NCBI RefSeq assembly: GCF_000499845.2
Contig: NC_023750.2
Coordinates: 5,515,478 to 5,579,477 of the forward strand
Length of the DNA stretch: 64,000 bases
Direction: 5' to 3'
Source of the DNA: Phaseolus vulgaris
Lineage: Eukaryota; Streptophyta; Magnoliopsida; Fabales; Fabaceae
How positions within the stretch are numbered: the stretch's first letter is position 1; every line of letters starts with the position of its first letter. Positions 20,796-33,718 of the stretch are shown one piece after another. The notes beneath the pieces are model-generated. The model was given only the letters and a program-made list of their open reading frames with translations. It searched no databases and was not told the origin of the DNA. Both the position numbers and the translations under genes were made by a program.

Positions 20796-21857
20796 GAGCT
20801 AAGTAACCCCTGTGAAATGTACAGGTTTGTGGCTGGTGTACTGCAGGTGTTTTGTTGTTGGGACATACTAGAACTGGTTGTTTGGTCTGTTTGTGGTACT
20901 GGTGGGCTTGGTGGGATGCTGGCATCCTTTGTATGACGTTGTTATGGCGGGTTGTATATGCAGTCCACTACCTTTCAGTAATGGACTAGAGATAGCCAGG
21001 GATCTTGTCTGTTATAGTGGTTTAGTGGCCTACGCACGGAGCTATGGAGGGTGTTTGTGCTACGATGCCAATTCTGGGATGAACAAGGGAAGCTAGATGG
21101 GGTATTAATGTTATCAGCTCTGGATGTGCTATAGGTAAAGGTTGTGTTTTGGTTGTGATGTTAAGATGGAGTGAGAAAGGCTTGTCGGATGATGATCCCA
21201 ATGTGAGTTTTTTGTAGGTACAACACTTTTCTAATACAGGGATGTAGGGGGCCTTATGATGAACCATTGGGGTTTCCAGTGACCTCAGTGGTTGGTGCTA
21301 GCACAAATGTTATGTTGGTATTATAAAGCCAAATCAGAGCCTGATTTTCGTTGCTAGGCTCCTCCATGGTCCATGGTCTTTAGCTTGAAGCTGCTTTACG
21401 GGCTGCGATGCATCAGTGTTTTTGAACAACAATGCTTTTATAGAAAGCGAGTATGGTGTAAGGGGTACATATGAGGGAGTGATTTTGTTCCACTAAAAGG
21501 ATTTGGTGTGCTGGGGGGACAGTAATTAAAACCCAAAGTGACCAAAGAGTTAGATGACGGTGGTTCGGTGCTTATGGGAAGTTGGTATGTTTAAAGTGGG
21601 GTTTCTGGATGTTGGAAAAGTGGCTATTTGGTTTGTTCGAGACAGCACATGTTGCTGGTTTCTTTTAGCATGTAGGAGGTTAGTTCAATCTAAGATACAA
21701 ACGGTGCAACAAAGTTTGAACAATTTTGGTTGGCCTTGTTATCTTTTTCTCTAGTTTTTCTTTGTATCGTGTATCTTAGTTGTTTATCTGTATATAAGGG
21801 TTGAGACACCCCTGAAGTGTTCTTTTTAATTCATTAATTTGTTGCCGATAAAAAAAG
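20796..21857 (+). other. LINE 1 3' untranslated region and tail
   Basis: About 1.06 kb without coding capacity after ORF2. It ends in 'gggttgagacacccctgaagtgttc' and a GATAAAAAAAG terminus just before the right target duplication. This terminal motif recurs, mostly reverse-complemented, at several LINE relics in the window. Confidence 0.75.
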
Positions 21858-22070
21858 AGAATATAAAGTAGTTAGAAACTAACATTTTGATAGCTAATGG
21901 ATAGATACCAATCTAAAAACTACTTCATGAATTTTTATGAATGATAGAAACTATTTCAGATATCAATCATTATTTTAGTTGATAAAATAATCTCTAATTA
22001 GTCTATAGTAACTAATTATTTTGATATTTAAATTTAGTTTCTATTCAATAATTTTCTTGGATTAATTTTT
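21858..22070. mobile_element. Right half of MITE 2 with LINE 1 right target duplication
   Basis: It begins with AGAATATAAAGTAGTTA (21858-21874), the second copy of the LINE target duplication, and continues the MITE begun at 1980. The right end 'tattcaataattttcttgg' resembles the usual ATTTTCTTG terminus. The continuous counterpart lies at 58313-58520. Confidence 0.65.
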
Positions 22071-22259
22071 TTTTTATGTAAAACTTATATGATTATGATC
22101 ATTTAGAGATTTTGTAAGTAAGGAACAGTAGGAAGAAAATAAATAAATAAAAAACACACTAAATTCACAATATCTTTGTATATTTCTTATGATAAAATGC
22201 CATAAATACAGGGAGTATCTAACAAAAGCTAAATTTCCCTTCCATTATATTATATCCAC

Positions 22260-22632
22260 CACTTTCAAGAAAATCATGAAATAAGACTCAATTTTAGAGA
22301 CAAAAAGTAATTAGTTGTTATAATGACTAAATTAGAGACCATTTTAGAAACTAAAAAAAAATTGTTTCTAATTTAGTTTCTATTATTGTTAAATGATTTC
22401 TAAATTGGTATCTAATTAGCTACCAAGATTTTTGTTACCAAATTTAGAACGTAAATAATTGGTAGTTAAAACCTTGGTAACTAATTAGATACCAATTTAG
22501 AAATTATTTAACAATAATAGAAACTAATTTAGAAACTATTTTTTTTAGTTTTTAAAATGGTCTCTAATTTAGTCACTATAACAGCTAATTATTTTTAGTG
22601 TCTAAAATTGATTTCTATTTCATCTTGTAGTG
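22260..22632. mobile_element. CACTA-like MITE abutting the polygalacturonase stop codon (copy A)
   Basis: A 373-bp element with left end CACTTTCAAGAAAATCATGAAAT and right end ATTTCATCTTGTAGTG, inverted copies of one another. Mirrored internal strings ('ttagttgttataatgactaaattag' and its complement) run inward from both ends. It ends one base before the TAA stop (22634) of the minus-strand polygalacturonase, so it supplies the gene's entire immediate 3' flank. A shorter derivative occupies the same site in copy B. Confidence 0.85.
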
Positions 22633-22633
22633 T

Positions 22634-25600
22634 TTATGCACAAGATACTTTTGGAACAGTGTATCCAATCCTCCCATTAACAATATTCTTGCAAAATGCA
22701 TAGGCTTTTTTGATTGATTTTGAATGGACAGTGTAAATTTGATCCAATGTAATGTTGAAACACCCAGATGGGCTACAGTTCAAGTTAATTGCCTTGGCAC
22801 TAGCAGAAGTGCCCTTGAACCCTCTGTATATCACTTCACTCACCTTCACTGCATCTTCCTGTTTTCAAACATATTTCAAATCACGATTAGAAAGTCATGA
22901 TGAAAAATTGTTGAAATCACGTTTGAAATAGTAATGTGAATGCAAATTCAAAAGTATACCACTTTATTTGGCACTTCATTTGGAGTTTTAATGCCATAGT
23001 ATTGGTCTATAATAATTGAATTTTTAACATCTTTTAGTATGATTCCCTCATATGTGATTTTTCTTGCATAGCCTGATCCACCCTGCATCAAATCAGAGAA
23101 TATAAAGATATCTAATAATTAAATTGGTATCATGAGACACTGAAAGATGAATTAAATATATCCTAATGAAAGTTAACAATAGACTGGTTCATAAGTTTAA
23201 GTTTTCCTAATTAGTTCAAGTTTTCCTATACTATTTATATGTGTTAAACTGTTTCTAGTGGTTCAAAACTGTCTGATGGGTATCATCGTCTGTTGGGTAT
23301 CAATGTATGTTGAATAATTGTTGTTTTGGATCGTCTAATCCTTATATTCAATTTTTTTTATAATTCTTAGTGTTTCATGTTATTTTGAAATTGAACCACT
23401 ATACACGTGTTTTGTTTGTATGAGAAACATCTTTAGTAAGAAATTGTAAGACAATTATTTTGTGTCTTCTACTTTAGAACTTGAATTAGAGAGTTACTCT
23501 TTAATATAAAAGTTGAGACCTGAGGATTTAGAGAAAAACTTTGAGTTTTAAATCTCATAAATTATCATAATGAAGACGTAGACGGATTATAGTCAATTTT
23601 ATGTGTGATTTTTTTGTACTTTGTTCTACCCTATTTTGTGTTCTCATTTTCATTTTCAAATTGTGTATTTTCGTATTATGTAAACTGATTAGTGAATTGT
23701 ATTTGTTCTTAAGGATCATACAGAAGCATTATATATGAGTTACTCACCGGCCATGTCTTGATTCTTGCACCATTTGTGGTGCCAATGAAGGTGCAATTCC
23801 TTACATGTACCTCTTCAACTGTCTCATGAGATTTATTTCTACCAAGGCTTCCAATGCTGAGTTATTCAGACATGTTTCATTAGATATCATGCTCAGTTCC
23901 ATCAGATATTTAACTTCATTCATACATGAATTTTTAAGTTTAAGATATGACTTCCATATGTTTAAACTTGCAATAATTAGGTCTAATTCACATGAGACAA
24001 CTAGAATCAAGTGCAATTTAACATTGCAGAAACTATATGATAATTTTTTATACAAACCTTATCCCATGGCCTCCTTGGCAAACAAGTCTAGTGGCTTTGA
24101 TATTAGAACAACCACCATTGATGGCAATACAATCATCACCTGCTTAGAAAGACAAGGTCAAAGATAATGTTTCACACACTAAATAGTTTAAATTCACACT
24201 TTAATTTTATTATGCCCTGAAAAAAGGTTTCTTTTTTCACGAAAATAGTGTAATTTTTTTTACAAATTACAATTTTGGATGAACTTTTTTTTATATAAAA
24301 ATGATAAGTTGTATACTATTTAGATAATTGGAGTCATTGTTTTGGGTGGCTTGGTGTGTAGCTTGTGTTTCACAATGATCTTGTGCCAAATTTTGTATAG
24401 TTTAGGATGTGCAATGCTTTAGGTCCGGTTAATGATATTTGGGGTGGAGTAGTGAGTGAAATCTTGAAGCACAGGAACAATGTCATCGGTAAAAGGGGCG
24501 TTGCTGGCGCGTCTAAAGTGTTCGCAATGGTTCAAGTAAATGTTTGGTCTTGAATTTCTTCAAAATCTCGTTTTGGTTTGTTCTCTTATTTTAGTTGGTG
24601 TTTGGACCCTTTGGCTTGCATGAGGCTAGTTTCTAGATGCCTTGTTTGAGAATTTTTATTTTGTTTGGCTCTGTGGCTTTGTCAATATGGTAGGCTTTTC
24701 TTGTAGGAGAAGGATAAAGTGCAATTTTGTATAAGAGTTGGACCACTCCTGAATTGGTTCACCACTCTAAAATCATTTTGATGATCGATGATGTACAACT
24801 TATCTATTTTTATAAAAGAAATTATTCAAAAATCGTATTTTGTGAGAAAAAATTGCAAAAACCCTAAATAAGATATTTGTTTACCATCTATATTGTAAGC
24901 ATTTTCTCCATGTTATCATCTTAAAACTGCAAGTAAAGTGTTTAGAAGCATGTTCTTCTTCTTCTTCTTCTTAGTTTACCTGTTGCAAGAGTGGAATCTT
25001 GAATTGCTACATTTTTTGAAGCAGCAATGTCAAAGCCATCAGTGTTAGGGCTATCTGGAGGAGAATTGATATTGATTTGAGAGAAGAGTGCACCATCCAT
25101 GCCATTTACAGATATGTGAGCTCCAGGGCTGTTCCTCATACTCAGAGATTTCACAGTAAGACCATTGCAAGCATGGAAACGCAAGGACTGCATCACATTC
25201 ACATCAAAATTTTCACTAACAAGGCATTGAGATTAACAAGACAAACTATAACCTTGTTCATAAGAACCCAAGTGAAAACTTTACATACTTTTGGTCTTCT
25301 GCATTTTCTGCATTTCTCCCACCAAGTAGAACCATGGCCATCAATGCTTCCTCCATCACCATCAATTGTTAGACCATTTACATATAATATCTGAATCCAA
25401 CTAAAAGAATCACCAACCCATTTACTCATAGATGGAGCTACTATTTTCCCTTTCAACTGCAACAAATTTGGAGGAAAATAAAACAAAAAGAGAAGAAAAC
25501 TATCAGACTTTCATCATCATTTTGATAATTTTTTATCGACAAAAAATTAAATAAATAAAAATAAGACATTTCAGAAGTATTCCAACCCGTATACGACGAG

Positions 25601-26774
25601 AAATCTTTATTTAGATAGTAAATTTGGATAAAAATCTTTATTTGGATAGTAAATTTAGATACATCTTTCTCATGAAAAACTGATTTATTTGAGTTGGTTT
25701 AGTTAAAAATAATAAAGCACGAGTTAAAAATAATAAAGAGTTAAAGTACTTTTGAATTTCTTGTTAGAAAGTTAGAGAATAAATTTAAGATTTTTAGATA
25801 ATTAAAGTTTTGTATTAGAGTTGAAATATTTGAAATACTTTATATTTATTAATTTTTACTATTATAAATAAACTTTTACTCTAGGTGAATAAATGATGTA
25901 TATACAATTGAAAACAATTTGGATATCTAGTTAAAAAAAAAATTAAATGTGATGAATAATTTATGTGATTCATAAAGCATATGCCAACACTCTTAAAATA
26001 ATGTATTAACTAAACATATTTTGGTTATATAAGAGAATTGTGATACTAAAAAATCATTATTTTCAAATGAAAAAAAGATTCATTTTTGTATTGAAACACT
26101 TTATAATGATGTTATCAAATATTGTTGGTTAGTCATACCTTAATGCCAACATTTGGGGTCTTGCATGGACCACTTAGCTTTAATCTTTTCACCAAAAATA
26201 TTTTTCTTGAAGGTATAAGTAGACTTGCTGGCCCTTCCTCTCCACACACACCTTGCCATGCTTTTGCAATTGCCTACAATCAATTAGAACACATATGGTT
26301 AAGGATCACTCATGGTTAGAAAAAAAAATAAAAATACAATCAACTTCAAATACATTCAAAGATTGTTGAAAAAAAATTCAAATCTTACCTTCATTTTACA
26401 AACATAGAAAAATAGTATGTCGAAAAAATATATAGAACTAGTCATTCATCCATCCAACCATAAACTTGTATAATATAAAGCCAATTAGAAGTGCTTTAAG
26501 TTTAACTCAACTCCATAAAACCAACTTATAAGGTTGAGGTTTGCACCCACTTATATACTATGAAATACTCTAATCTCTAGTCAATGTGGAATCTCCAATA
26601 GAATAAAAAAACAATTAAAATAAATAAACATAAACACATTCTAATTAATATTAAAATGATATTAAAGTTTAAATAAGGTGAGAGATTGATATTTAAAAGT
26701 AAACCATATATTTTAAAGATATGGGATTTATTTATTTAAATAATTAAGGTTAAGCAAAACCAAGAATGAAGAAA

Positions 26775-26812
<38 letters not shown>

Positions 26813-26979
26813 GTGAGATAGTAAGAAAGTAAAGAGGCAAATACATTTGAATCATCACTTGTGCCATCACCATGAGCTCCAAAATCCATCACATTAAAAT
26901 ATTTTACTTGGGTTTCAGCATTGCTGAATGTGGCTGAAATAAAACCTAGAATCAAGATACAAGTGATTAACCTTTGCAT
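22634..26979 (-). CDS. Polygalacturonase, glycoside hydrolase family 28 (copy A, intact)
   Basis: Eight exons can be read with GT-AG introns in matching phase: 26979-26845, 26273-26139, 25456-25289, 25187-24980, 24139-24058, 23856-23748, 23082-22960 and 22858-22634. Together they give 394 aa, a normal length for the family. A signal peptide (MQRLITCILILGFISATFSNA) implies secretion to the wall or apoplast. GH28 motifs are all present: SPNTDG (exon 4), GDDC (split over exons 4/5), GGHGIS (5/6) and RIKTWP (exon 6). The enzyme family hydrolyses homogalacturonan in pectin. Exo versus endo action cannot be told here. The start at 26979 is preferred over the in-frame ATG at 27003 because a TATA box lies only about 50 bp upstream. 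The 3' flank is a MITE. Intron 4 carries a LINE relic. Confidence 0.9.
24400..24780 (+). mobile_element. LINE ORF2 3' relic in polygalacturonase intron 4 (copy A)
   Basis: The plus strand reads, with breaks, GVVSEILKHRNNVI...VFAMVQVNVWS, matching the C-terminal ORF2 tail of the LINEs here (GVWAAIARSIWEHKNNIIF-like). It is followed by a LINE-type 3' end ('gttggaccactcctgaattgg'). It lies antisense to the host gene, inside the intron between exons 4 and 5. The same relic is at 60530-60870 in copy B, so it entered before the duplication. Confidence 0.6.
25525..25600 (-). mobile_element. Short LINE 3'-tail relic in polygalacturonase intron 3
   Basis: 'ttttttatcgacaaaaaattaaataaataaa' followed by 'agacatttcagaagtattccaaccc' is the reverse complement of an L1 3' end (GGTTGGAATACTTCTGAAATGTC...TCGATAAAAAA). 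Only the tail remains. Confidence 0.5.
26780..26810. repeat. (TA)n microsatellite in polygalacturonase intron 1
   Basis: A run of about 15 TA dinucleotides beside exon 1 of copy A. Copy B has only a short 'gatatatatg' at the matching place (61700-61709), so the repeat expanded or contracted after the duplication. Confidence 0.9.
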
Positions 26980-27024
26980 TTTTAACAAATTCAGGAATAA
27001 CACTATTTTGGATTATTTGTGAAA

Positions 27025-27037
27025 GGATTTATATAGG
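27025..27037 (-). promoter_or_regulatory. Probable TATA box of polygalacturonase copy A
   Basis: On the minus strand CCTATATAAATCC lies about 50 bp upstream of the preferred ATG (26979). It is conserved exactly in copy B (about 61933-61945). The spacing places the transcription start near 27000. Confidence 0.6.
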
Positions 27038-28148
27038 GTTTAAATAGATTCTTCATCATGTAATTGGAAAAATAAAATTAAATGCTCAAGATCTATATAA
27101 TCATTAATTTATAAATGCTGTCGTTTAAGGAGTAGCAATATTTTAAAACTTGTATGGTATGAACTTTAAACTTTATCCATAAAACACTAACAAAGCAAAA
27201 ACAAAAGCTGTGATAATGAGATTACTTTTGTAAAATTATTTCAAAACAAAACAAAAAATATTGCTTTTATTTGTGTGAAAATATCATAGTTAGGTAAGTT
27301 TATGAAATGTCCATATCTATAAAAAGAAAAATTGTTAGGATTTAAACATAAAGTTACTTTCAAAATAACACAATTAAATAGTACTAAATATGACTCTAAG
27401 TTCTTCGCACAGCTTAATAACAACAACAAAAGTCTTTGGAATAATTTTAATAAAACAATATTATTCTTTTAATAAACATATTGCTTTTATATCTATACTA
27501 TAAATATTAGTCTAATTTATTTGGATTAAAACTACAGATAAGTATTAAAATTTAATTTAAAATGGACATCATCAGAAAATTTAATATTTTATTAAAAAAT
27601 CGGAACCTTTTTGACACCTTATAATCGTAAAATAGGAATAAATATTTGTAATCATTTAATAATATATTAAGAAGTCACCTTCCATTTACTATTTTATTTT
27701 ATAGAAAGAATCTTAATAAAAGTATAAAAGAACATATTAGTTAAGGAAATTTTACTATCTGATTCCTCTAATAAAAATTATTTATTTATTAATTAGTATA
27801 TATGATAAAAAAAATATTTAATTTTCATAAGAAACATGTTAATAAAATGCCAAAATAAATACTGTATATTAAAAAAATATTTGAGTAACATTTATAAAGA
27901 AAAATTATTATATTTAATATTTAAATTTAGCAATATTACCAATAAATTGTATATTTAATAAATATAATTAAAAGACATTATCATTAATTTTTACTATGTA
28001 TTATATTGAATAATAATAATAATTAGTAACTATTATCATTCTTTTTCACGATGTATTATATTTAACAAATATAATAATAATAATTAATATTATTATGATT
28101 TATTATATATTATTTATAATAAATATAATTAAATTTTATTTTTTATTT
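27038..28148. other. AT-rich upstream flank of polygalacturonase copy A
   Basis: No ORF or gene. It contains many 'aataataat' and 'tatatttaataaatata' strings. The whole stretch is conserved in copy B (61946-63102), and 27285-27720 has a third copy at 56250-56870. It may hold promoter elements, but none can be named with confidence. Confidence 0.5.
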
Positions 28149-28157
28149 TTTTTTATC

Positions 28158-29190
28158 AACAAAGAATGAAATTAAATTTAGAGGGATACAAAGGGGTATC
28201 CCAACCCTTTAACACAATCCATACTACATAATTAGAACACTAAAAAATGAGAAAACTCTCAAGAATGAAAAGGATATGAGATATTTGCTGCATATACAAA
28301 ACCCTACAGCGGCAAACAAGTTGCTATAGGAGATGCAAACTGCAACTTCAATACCACCAAAGCACACCGAGGAGATAAGCAACCTCCATCATCTTGTTTA
28401 CATTCTCCAGTGTCGTGCAGCAACTCCTAATTGACATTGGCTTCACCCTTGAGTACTAAAACCAGCATGCCATCAGCTTAACTTACCCAAGCATGCCATG
28501 GGAATACTTGTAGTCCTGGTTGTGTACACTAACAACTGCATTGCCTACTAGAGCCCAAAATCATAAAAAGTATGATTCGCCCATTCAATATCCACCTCAG
28601 AACCAATAACAGCTTCATTGAACCTTTACTTGAGGTGCTTACACACAACTCCGACATATACACACCCGTGACCATTGTAGGAGGACAACAACAAACTGCT
28701 TGATTCCATAAACTTCCCCTGACGACGGCTCTTCAAAACAACACCTACAAGGTCCTCATTCAGGAGCCGTACTACAACTCCTCATGTTCAGGTTCATGCA
28801 ACCCGCCAAACAGATGTTAGAACAACAAAGACGTGGACCGTCACAAGCTTATTATTTAACAGAAAAAGGGAGGCAAAGGAGGTTTGCTATTCAGACCCAA
28901 CACGTTAATAAACACCTTCCGCTAGACCTCAACTCTTACTGCCAGCAAAAGCATACCAGGGAAGCCACCAGGATCAGCGGGAGCATGCCAATCTGCAGCA
29001 CATGGAGTTCCAACAGACCCTGCTCCAGTATCAACCATCTGCTATGCCCACTACCACAATTTACACAACGTGTAGGTTCACCAGCAAGCTACGCCCCCCT
29101 TCCTTTTCTTTGTTCCACCGCCAACCGAAAGCCTTCAGCCATTCCATAGCATCACAGATTCTACTTGTAGCTACTAATGCATATCATTGG
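28158..29190 (-). other. LINE 2 3' untranslated region
   Basis: Non-coding sequence after ORF2 (minus strand). Its distal part (28158-28756) is duplicated at 63111-63711. Plus-strand ORFs here show no family resemblance and are taken as chance. Confidence 0.7.
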
Positions 29191-29192
29191 GT

Positions 29193-32100
29193 TCAACACC
29201 CAATCAGAAAAAGAGTAGGTAAACTTATTCCCTTATGCTTTAACCATAACCATGATTTTAGTTGGGCCTTTTGGATCACTTCTTCCTCATCTACAACACC
29301 TTGGTTAAACACTACTGAATTCCTATGCTCCCACAAGCACCAGACAATGGTAACCCATACCCCTTTCCAAATCAGATTTTGTTTATTACTATCCTGGGTC
29401 AAAATACAGCTTTCAAAGTGGTTCTTAACATCATTATGTTGGACAAAAAGAATTCCAATCCATCTAAGGCATAGGTTCCATACACAGCAAGCAACCTTAC
29501 ACTCGAGGAAGAGATGTTGGTAGGACTCCTCCTTGATCTCACATAGAGCACATACAGTGGTGTCCAGTAAAACCTCTCTCATTCTCAAGCAAAGCCTAGT
29601 TGGGATTCTGTTCAGCAGCACCCTCCAGGTTGTGAACATAACATTGGGGAACGTCTTCGCCTTCCAAAGGTATTTGAACACTTCAATTTGAGGGCCCCTA
29701 ACCGTCTTGACTAGGCACTCATACGCAGAACTCACTGTGAAGCACCCAGTAGCTTCACTTCTCCACGCGAGGGCATCCTTTTCATCCTTCATCACTTTGA
29801 CCCTGGAGATGAAGACTTCCAGCTCAGCTTCCATTAAGGTTTCCCACTCAAATCTACCTCTCCTCCAACTTAAGGTCCACCTCCACACCGAACCTTCTCA
29901 TCCTCCTACTTCTTCCACCTTGTGGCCTTGATTTAACGACAGGGAGAACAATCTCAAGAACAAGATTTTTAACTTTGAATTTCCTACCCACACATCCTCC
30001 CAAAAACAAATTTTATCTCCACTCCCTATTTTCCAGCCAACTTCATCTTGGAGCTACCCGTCTCCTCCTCCCTCCCTACAGATACTCGTCAAATCCCTCC
30101 ACCACCAAGACTGATATTTGACAGGCAAAGAACCATTGTTAATATCCAGACCATACTTCGATTCCAGCACTTCCTTCCACCTTCCTTTCTCATTAGAGCT
30201 ATAACGCCATTTCCACTTAGCCATGAGTGCATAATTAAACTTCCGGATTTCCTCTGGTTCCCAACCCACCTTCCTCTTTTGTTTTGCACAAGTCTTTCCA
30301 GCTAATCCATGATATTAACATCTTCTCTTTTCCCCACCCCCATAGGAACCTCCTTTGGATACTAATAATGCTTTTACAGACCACATCCGGGGATTTGAAG
30401 AGGGACAAGTAGTAGAGCGGCATAGCGGATAAAACAGATTTGATTAAACACAATCTTCCTGCCATTGAAAGAAATCTCCCTTTCCACACACTAAGCTTTG
30501 ACTTTAGTTTATTCAGGATTGGTTCCCTGAACTTTTTCTTCCTCGGATTACCCCCCACTTCTAAGCCTAGATAGTTGAAAGGTACACCCATCTGGCCACA
30601 GTTCAGAGTCTTTTTGCATAACAATCCAAATTACTTTTCAACACGTTTATACCTGCTAACTTTGACTTGTGGAAGTTAATCTTCAACCTTGAGGCTATCT
30701 CAAACCCCTTGAGTATAGACTTCAAGGTGATTATGTTGTTGAAGGAGTCCTGACATAAAAACAGGGTGTCATCAGCAAATTGAAGGATGCTAAGTTCTAC
30801 CTCTTTTCTTCCTATTTTTAGCCCAGATAGGAGATTTGCCTTCACCGCTTGCCTTACTAGCCCAACGAGCCCTTCCGCAACCACAATAAACAAAAAATGA
30901 GTTAGAGGATCGCCCTGCCTTAACCCTCTCAACGGCTTGAATTCCTCTGTAGGGCTACCATTGACAAGCACAGACACCGTTGCACTCTCTAGGCATCATT
31001 TGATCCACATAACCCATCTGTTATCGAACCCATCCTATTTAACATTTCATATAGGAACTCCCATCTGACTGAGTCGTAAGCTTTTTCAAAATCCACCTTA
31101 AAGCACAAACCACTCTTCCCACCCCTCCTTAGATCCTCTTCCACCTCGTTAGCCATGAGCAAACTGTCAAGACTCCCTCTATTCTTGAGAAAAGTCGATT
31201 GGCAGTCGTCAATCACAGAATTGAGAACTTTCTTCATCCTACCCGCCAACACTTTCGAAAGTATCTTGTACATAGCACCTACTAGGGAGATAGGTCTATA
31301 TTGCTCAAGCAAAACAGGATCCTTTACCTTGGGTATAAGTGCTACAAAAGAGGCCTTACAACCCTTTGGAATAAACCCATTTTCATGAAAGATGGTCGCC
31401 GCTGCTACTATGTCGTCTTTTAGAAAGTCCCAGCTTTTCTTGATAAAGTTCATGTTGAAACCATTTGTTCCTGGACTCTTTGAACCATCACAGAACCACA
31501 CCACATCTCTTATTTCTTCCTCAGAGAAGGCAGCTGTTAAGGACATATTATCCTCACTGGATAGGGACTTAAAATCTACCTTGTCAAGTCTAACACCAAA
31601 GTCCTTCGTAGTTGTAAATCTGTTTTCAAAGAGTTTCTTGGCTTCTTAACGCATTGTACAAGGTTCCTCACACCAGATGCCACCAACCTCAACTCCCTTA
31701 ACCTCATTTCTAAGTCTTCTCCACCTCAACGATGAGTGAAAAAATTTAGTACACGAGTCTCAATACTTGAACCATTTTGCTCTAGCTTTTTGACAAATGA
31801 GGGAGTCTAGCTTCTTTTCAGTTTCCTTCAAATGACTTACCAACTCAAACCTCTTCAGTCTATCATTTTCCCCAAGGTCAGTAATGCAATCTTAGCAGTA
31901 TAAGTCCTCCAATTCCTGCAAAATCCTCTTCTTACTTGTTTGGATGTTGCCGAACTCATCCTTATTCCAGACTTTCAGATCACCCTTCAAAAAGTTCAAT
32001 TTCTCCTTGATCTTTGTAATAGCATTCCCCTGCACAGAGTATGATAACCATTTATTCTTCACCATCTCATGAACCCCTTCTCCATGAACCACGCATCAAT

Positions 32101-32840
32101 AGATCGGAAGGGTTTGGGCCCCCAATCCTTATCCACAGACTTTACCACTATTGCATAGTGGTCCGAGACTTCCCTTCGTTGCACATACTGTTTACACATA
32201 GGCCAAATCTCCATCCACTCTTCCGAGACAAGAACTCTGTCTAATCTGCTCCTTACCGATCCATTAGACTTAAACCAGGAGAAAATCTTTCCTACTAAAG
32301 GCAGTTCAAAGAGAGAGTTGGTATCGATGAAGCTGTTGAACCCATTGATCTCACCTGATTGACTGACCCTCTCCCTTACACCTTTCCTTTCGTTCCGGTT
32401 TCTAATGGCATTAAAATCACCACACAAGCACCAGACCAAGACTTGAGATGCCGATTTAAATTTAGACAACTCCTCCCAAAGGATCTTCTTCTCACTCAAA
32501 GTGCAGGTTGCGTAAACATTAACAACTACACATCTGGTATTGGATTTAACATGGTTACCGAAGACTGCAATGAAGCCCTTTCCCATGACATGGCTCACAT
32601 AGCTAAAAGCTTCTTCATACCACATAGACAACAAACTACCATTACCATTGTCGCCTTCATGATGAAGCCAACCCACTTTGTTATCCCCCCACAAGGAATA
32701 GCATTTTGCTGTCGTGAACACCTTGGCTTTTGTTTCTTACAGACAAACAAATTTCGCCCCTCACAAGCTATTACATGTCTCAAATACCTAGCTTTAGTAC
32801 TTCCCCCCACACCTCTAATATTTAACTTCACTACTATCAT
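29193..32840 (-). pseudogene. LINE 2 ORF2: endonuclease, reverse transcriptase, zinc-binding domain
   Basis: ORF2 begins MIVVKLNIRGVGGSTKARYL at 32840. After an early frameshift near 32725 the endonuclease continues (NVYATCTLSEKKILWEELSK, CLCGDFNAIRNRNERKGV, SRLDRVLVSEEWMEIWP, VSDHYAIVVKS). The reverse transcriptase follows (31546-30600) with SKSPGTNGFNMNFIKKSW, YRPISLVGAMYKILSKVL, FKVDFEKAYDSVRWEF, RGLRQGDPLTHFLF and catalytic FADD (LQFADDTLFLC, about 30765). It ends with the zinc-binding C-terminal domain (YLWKAKTFPNVMFTTWRVLL, CEIKEESYQHLFLECKVACC) at 29888-29193. Frame breaks lie near 31890-31650, 30985, 30610 and 30250-29890. The frames are longer than in LINE 1, so decay is less advanced, but it cannot be active. 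Confidence 0.9.
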
Positions 32841-33305
32841 TAAGACAAGTTCTTAATACCCACCTTAGAGCACGATGCAAACTCTGAATCACGGTCTTCC
32901 ATACTCCCATATTCTTTTACAACCTCCTCTTCACCCCCTCGACACATGATCCCAACTTGCTTTCCCACTTTCCATAACATGGATTGTCCCGCAAGATTTA
33001 CAAGTTCAACTAGACGGGAATTACAGATATTGATGTTTCTATATGAAATTGAAGATGATGACAAATCGTCTCTATTGTGAACCATTACCCCTGCTTGAGG
33101 GATTCTTGCTTTGAGCCTTCCAGACCACCTCGGAAAAGAGCATAAGTCTCCCAATTCCGATAGACCTTTCTTCTTGCAACGACGCAGTGGAGAGCTGGAT
33201 TTGCTTCTCTCGGTAACTCCGTCGTCGCGCCTACCAGGATAGGAATCCACGTCGTCGGTTCCATTACTCCTGTAGCTTCTTCATCCTCGCTACCTCCTTG
33301 CAACA

Positions 33306-33486
33306 TATTAAAGGAAAAGAAAGAATAGGGTAAATCCCTTGTGTATATTGAACACATAGGGTTATGTTTATATAGGAAAAAGAAACATATGGGCTAAGCC
33401 CATTACATAAATATGAGATATCTAACAATATCTATAATATCTCATAATATCAAATAATATCTAATTATATCTAATTATATCTAACA
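33306..33486 (-). repeat. Copia 3' LTR
   Basis: 181 bp; on the minus strand it starts TGTTAGATATAATTAG and ends CTTTTCCTTTAATA. The polypurine tract TTGAGGGGGAG precedes it on the minus strand (33487-33497). Confidence 0.95.
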
Positions 33487-33500
33487 CTCCCCCTCAAGCT
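33487..33500 (-). other. Copia polypurine tract
   Basis: The minus strand reads AGCTTGAGGGGGAG directly before the 3' LTR TGTTAGA. This purine-rich primer site for plus-strand synthesis confirms the minus orientation. Confidence 0.85.
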
Positions 33501-33718
33501 GGTGCATATAGATCATATGTACCCAGCTTGTTACAAGTGTAATCAATCCTAGGTCCTCGTAAGGGTTTAGTAAAAATGTCTGCTAATTGATTATTTGAAT
33601 TAACAAACTCAGTCTTGATATCTCCTGATATAATCTTTTCTCGAATGAAATGACAATCAATCTCAATATGTTTTGTCCTTTCATGAAAAACTGGATTTGA
33701 GCTAATATGAAGAGCAGC

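Larger units (their letters stand above)
2226..21857 (+). mobile_element. LINE 1: full-length plant L1 retrotransposon interrupted by a Tat gypsy element
   Basis: This is a non-LTR retrotransposon with ORF1 (RRM-like/DUF4283 type RNA-binding protein) and ORF2 (endonuclease, reverse transcriptase, zinc-binding reverse-transcriptase C-terminal domain). It is bounded by a 17-bp target duplication and ends in a short A-tract (GATAAAAAAAG). The LINE sequence itself is 2226-5305 joined to 17948-21857, about 7.0 kb. Everything between belongs to the gypsy insertion or to a duplicated LINE segment. The start lies just before the ORF1 start codon region and retains a GC-rich 5' leader, so it appears full length. 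Many stops and frameshifts make it inactive. Confidence 0.93.

Noticed and set aside
23805..24167. 120-aa plus-strand ORF
   Set aside because: Lies antisense across exons 5 and 6 of the polygalacturonase; the minus strand carries the GH28 motifs.
28784..29523. Overlapping plus-strand ORFs of 121 and 173 aa
   Set aside because: Antisense to the LINE 2 3' region and ORF2 C-terminus; no recognisable domain.
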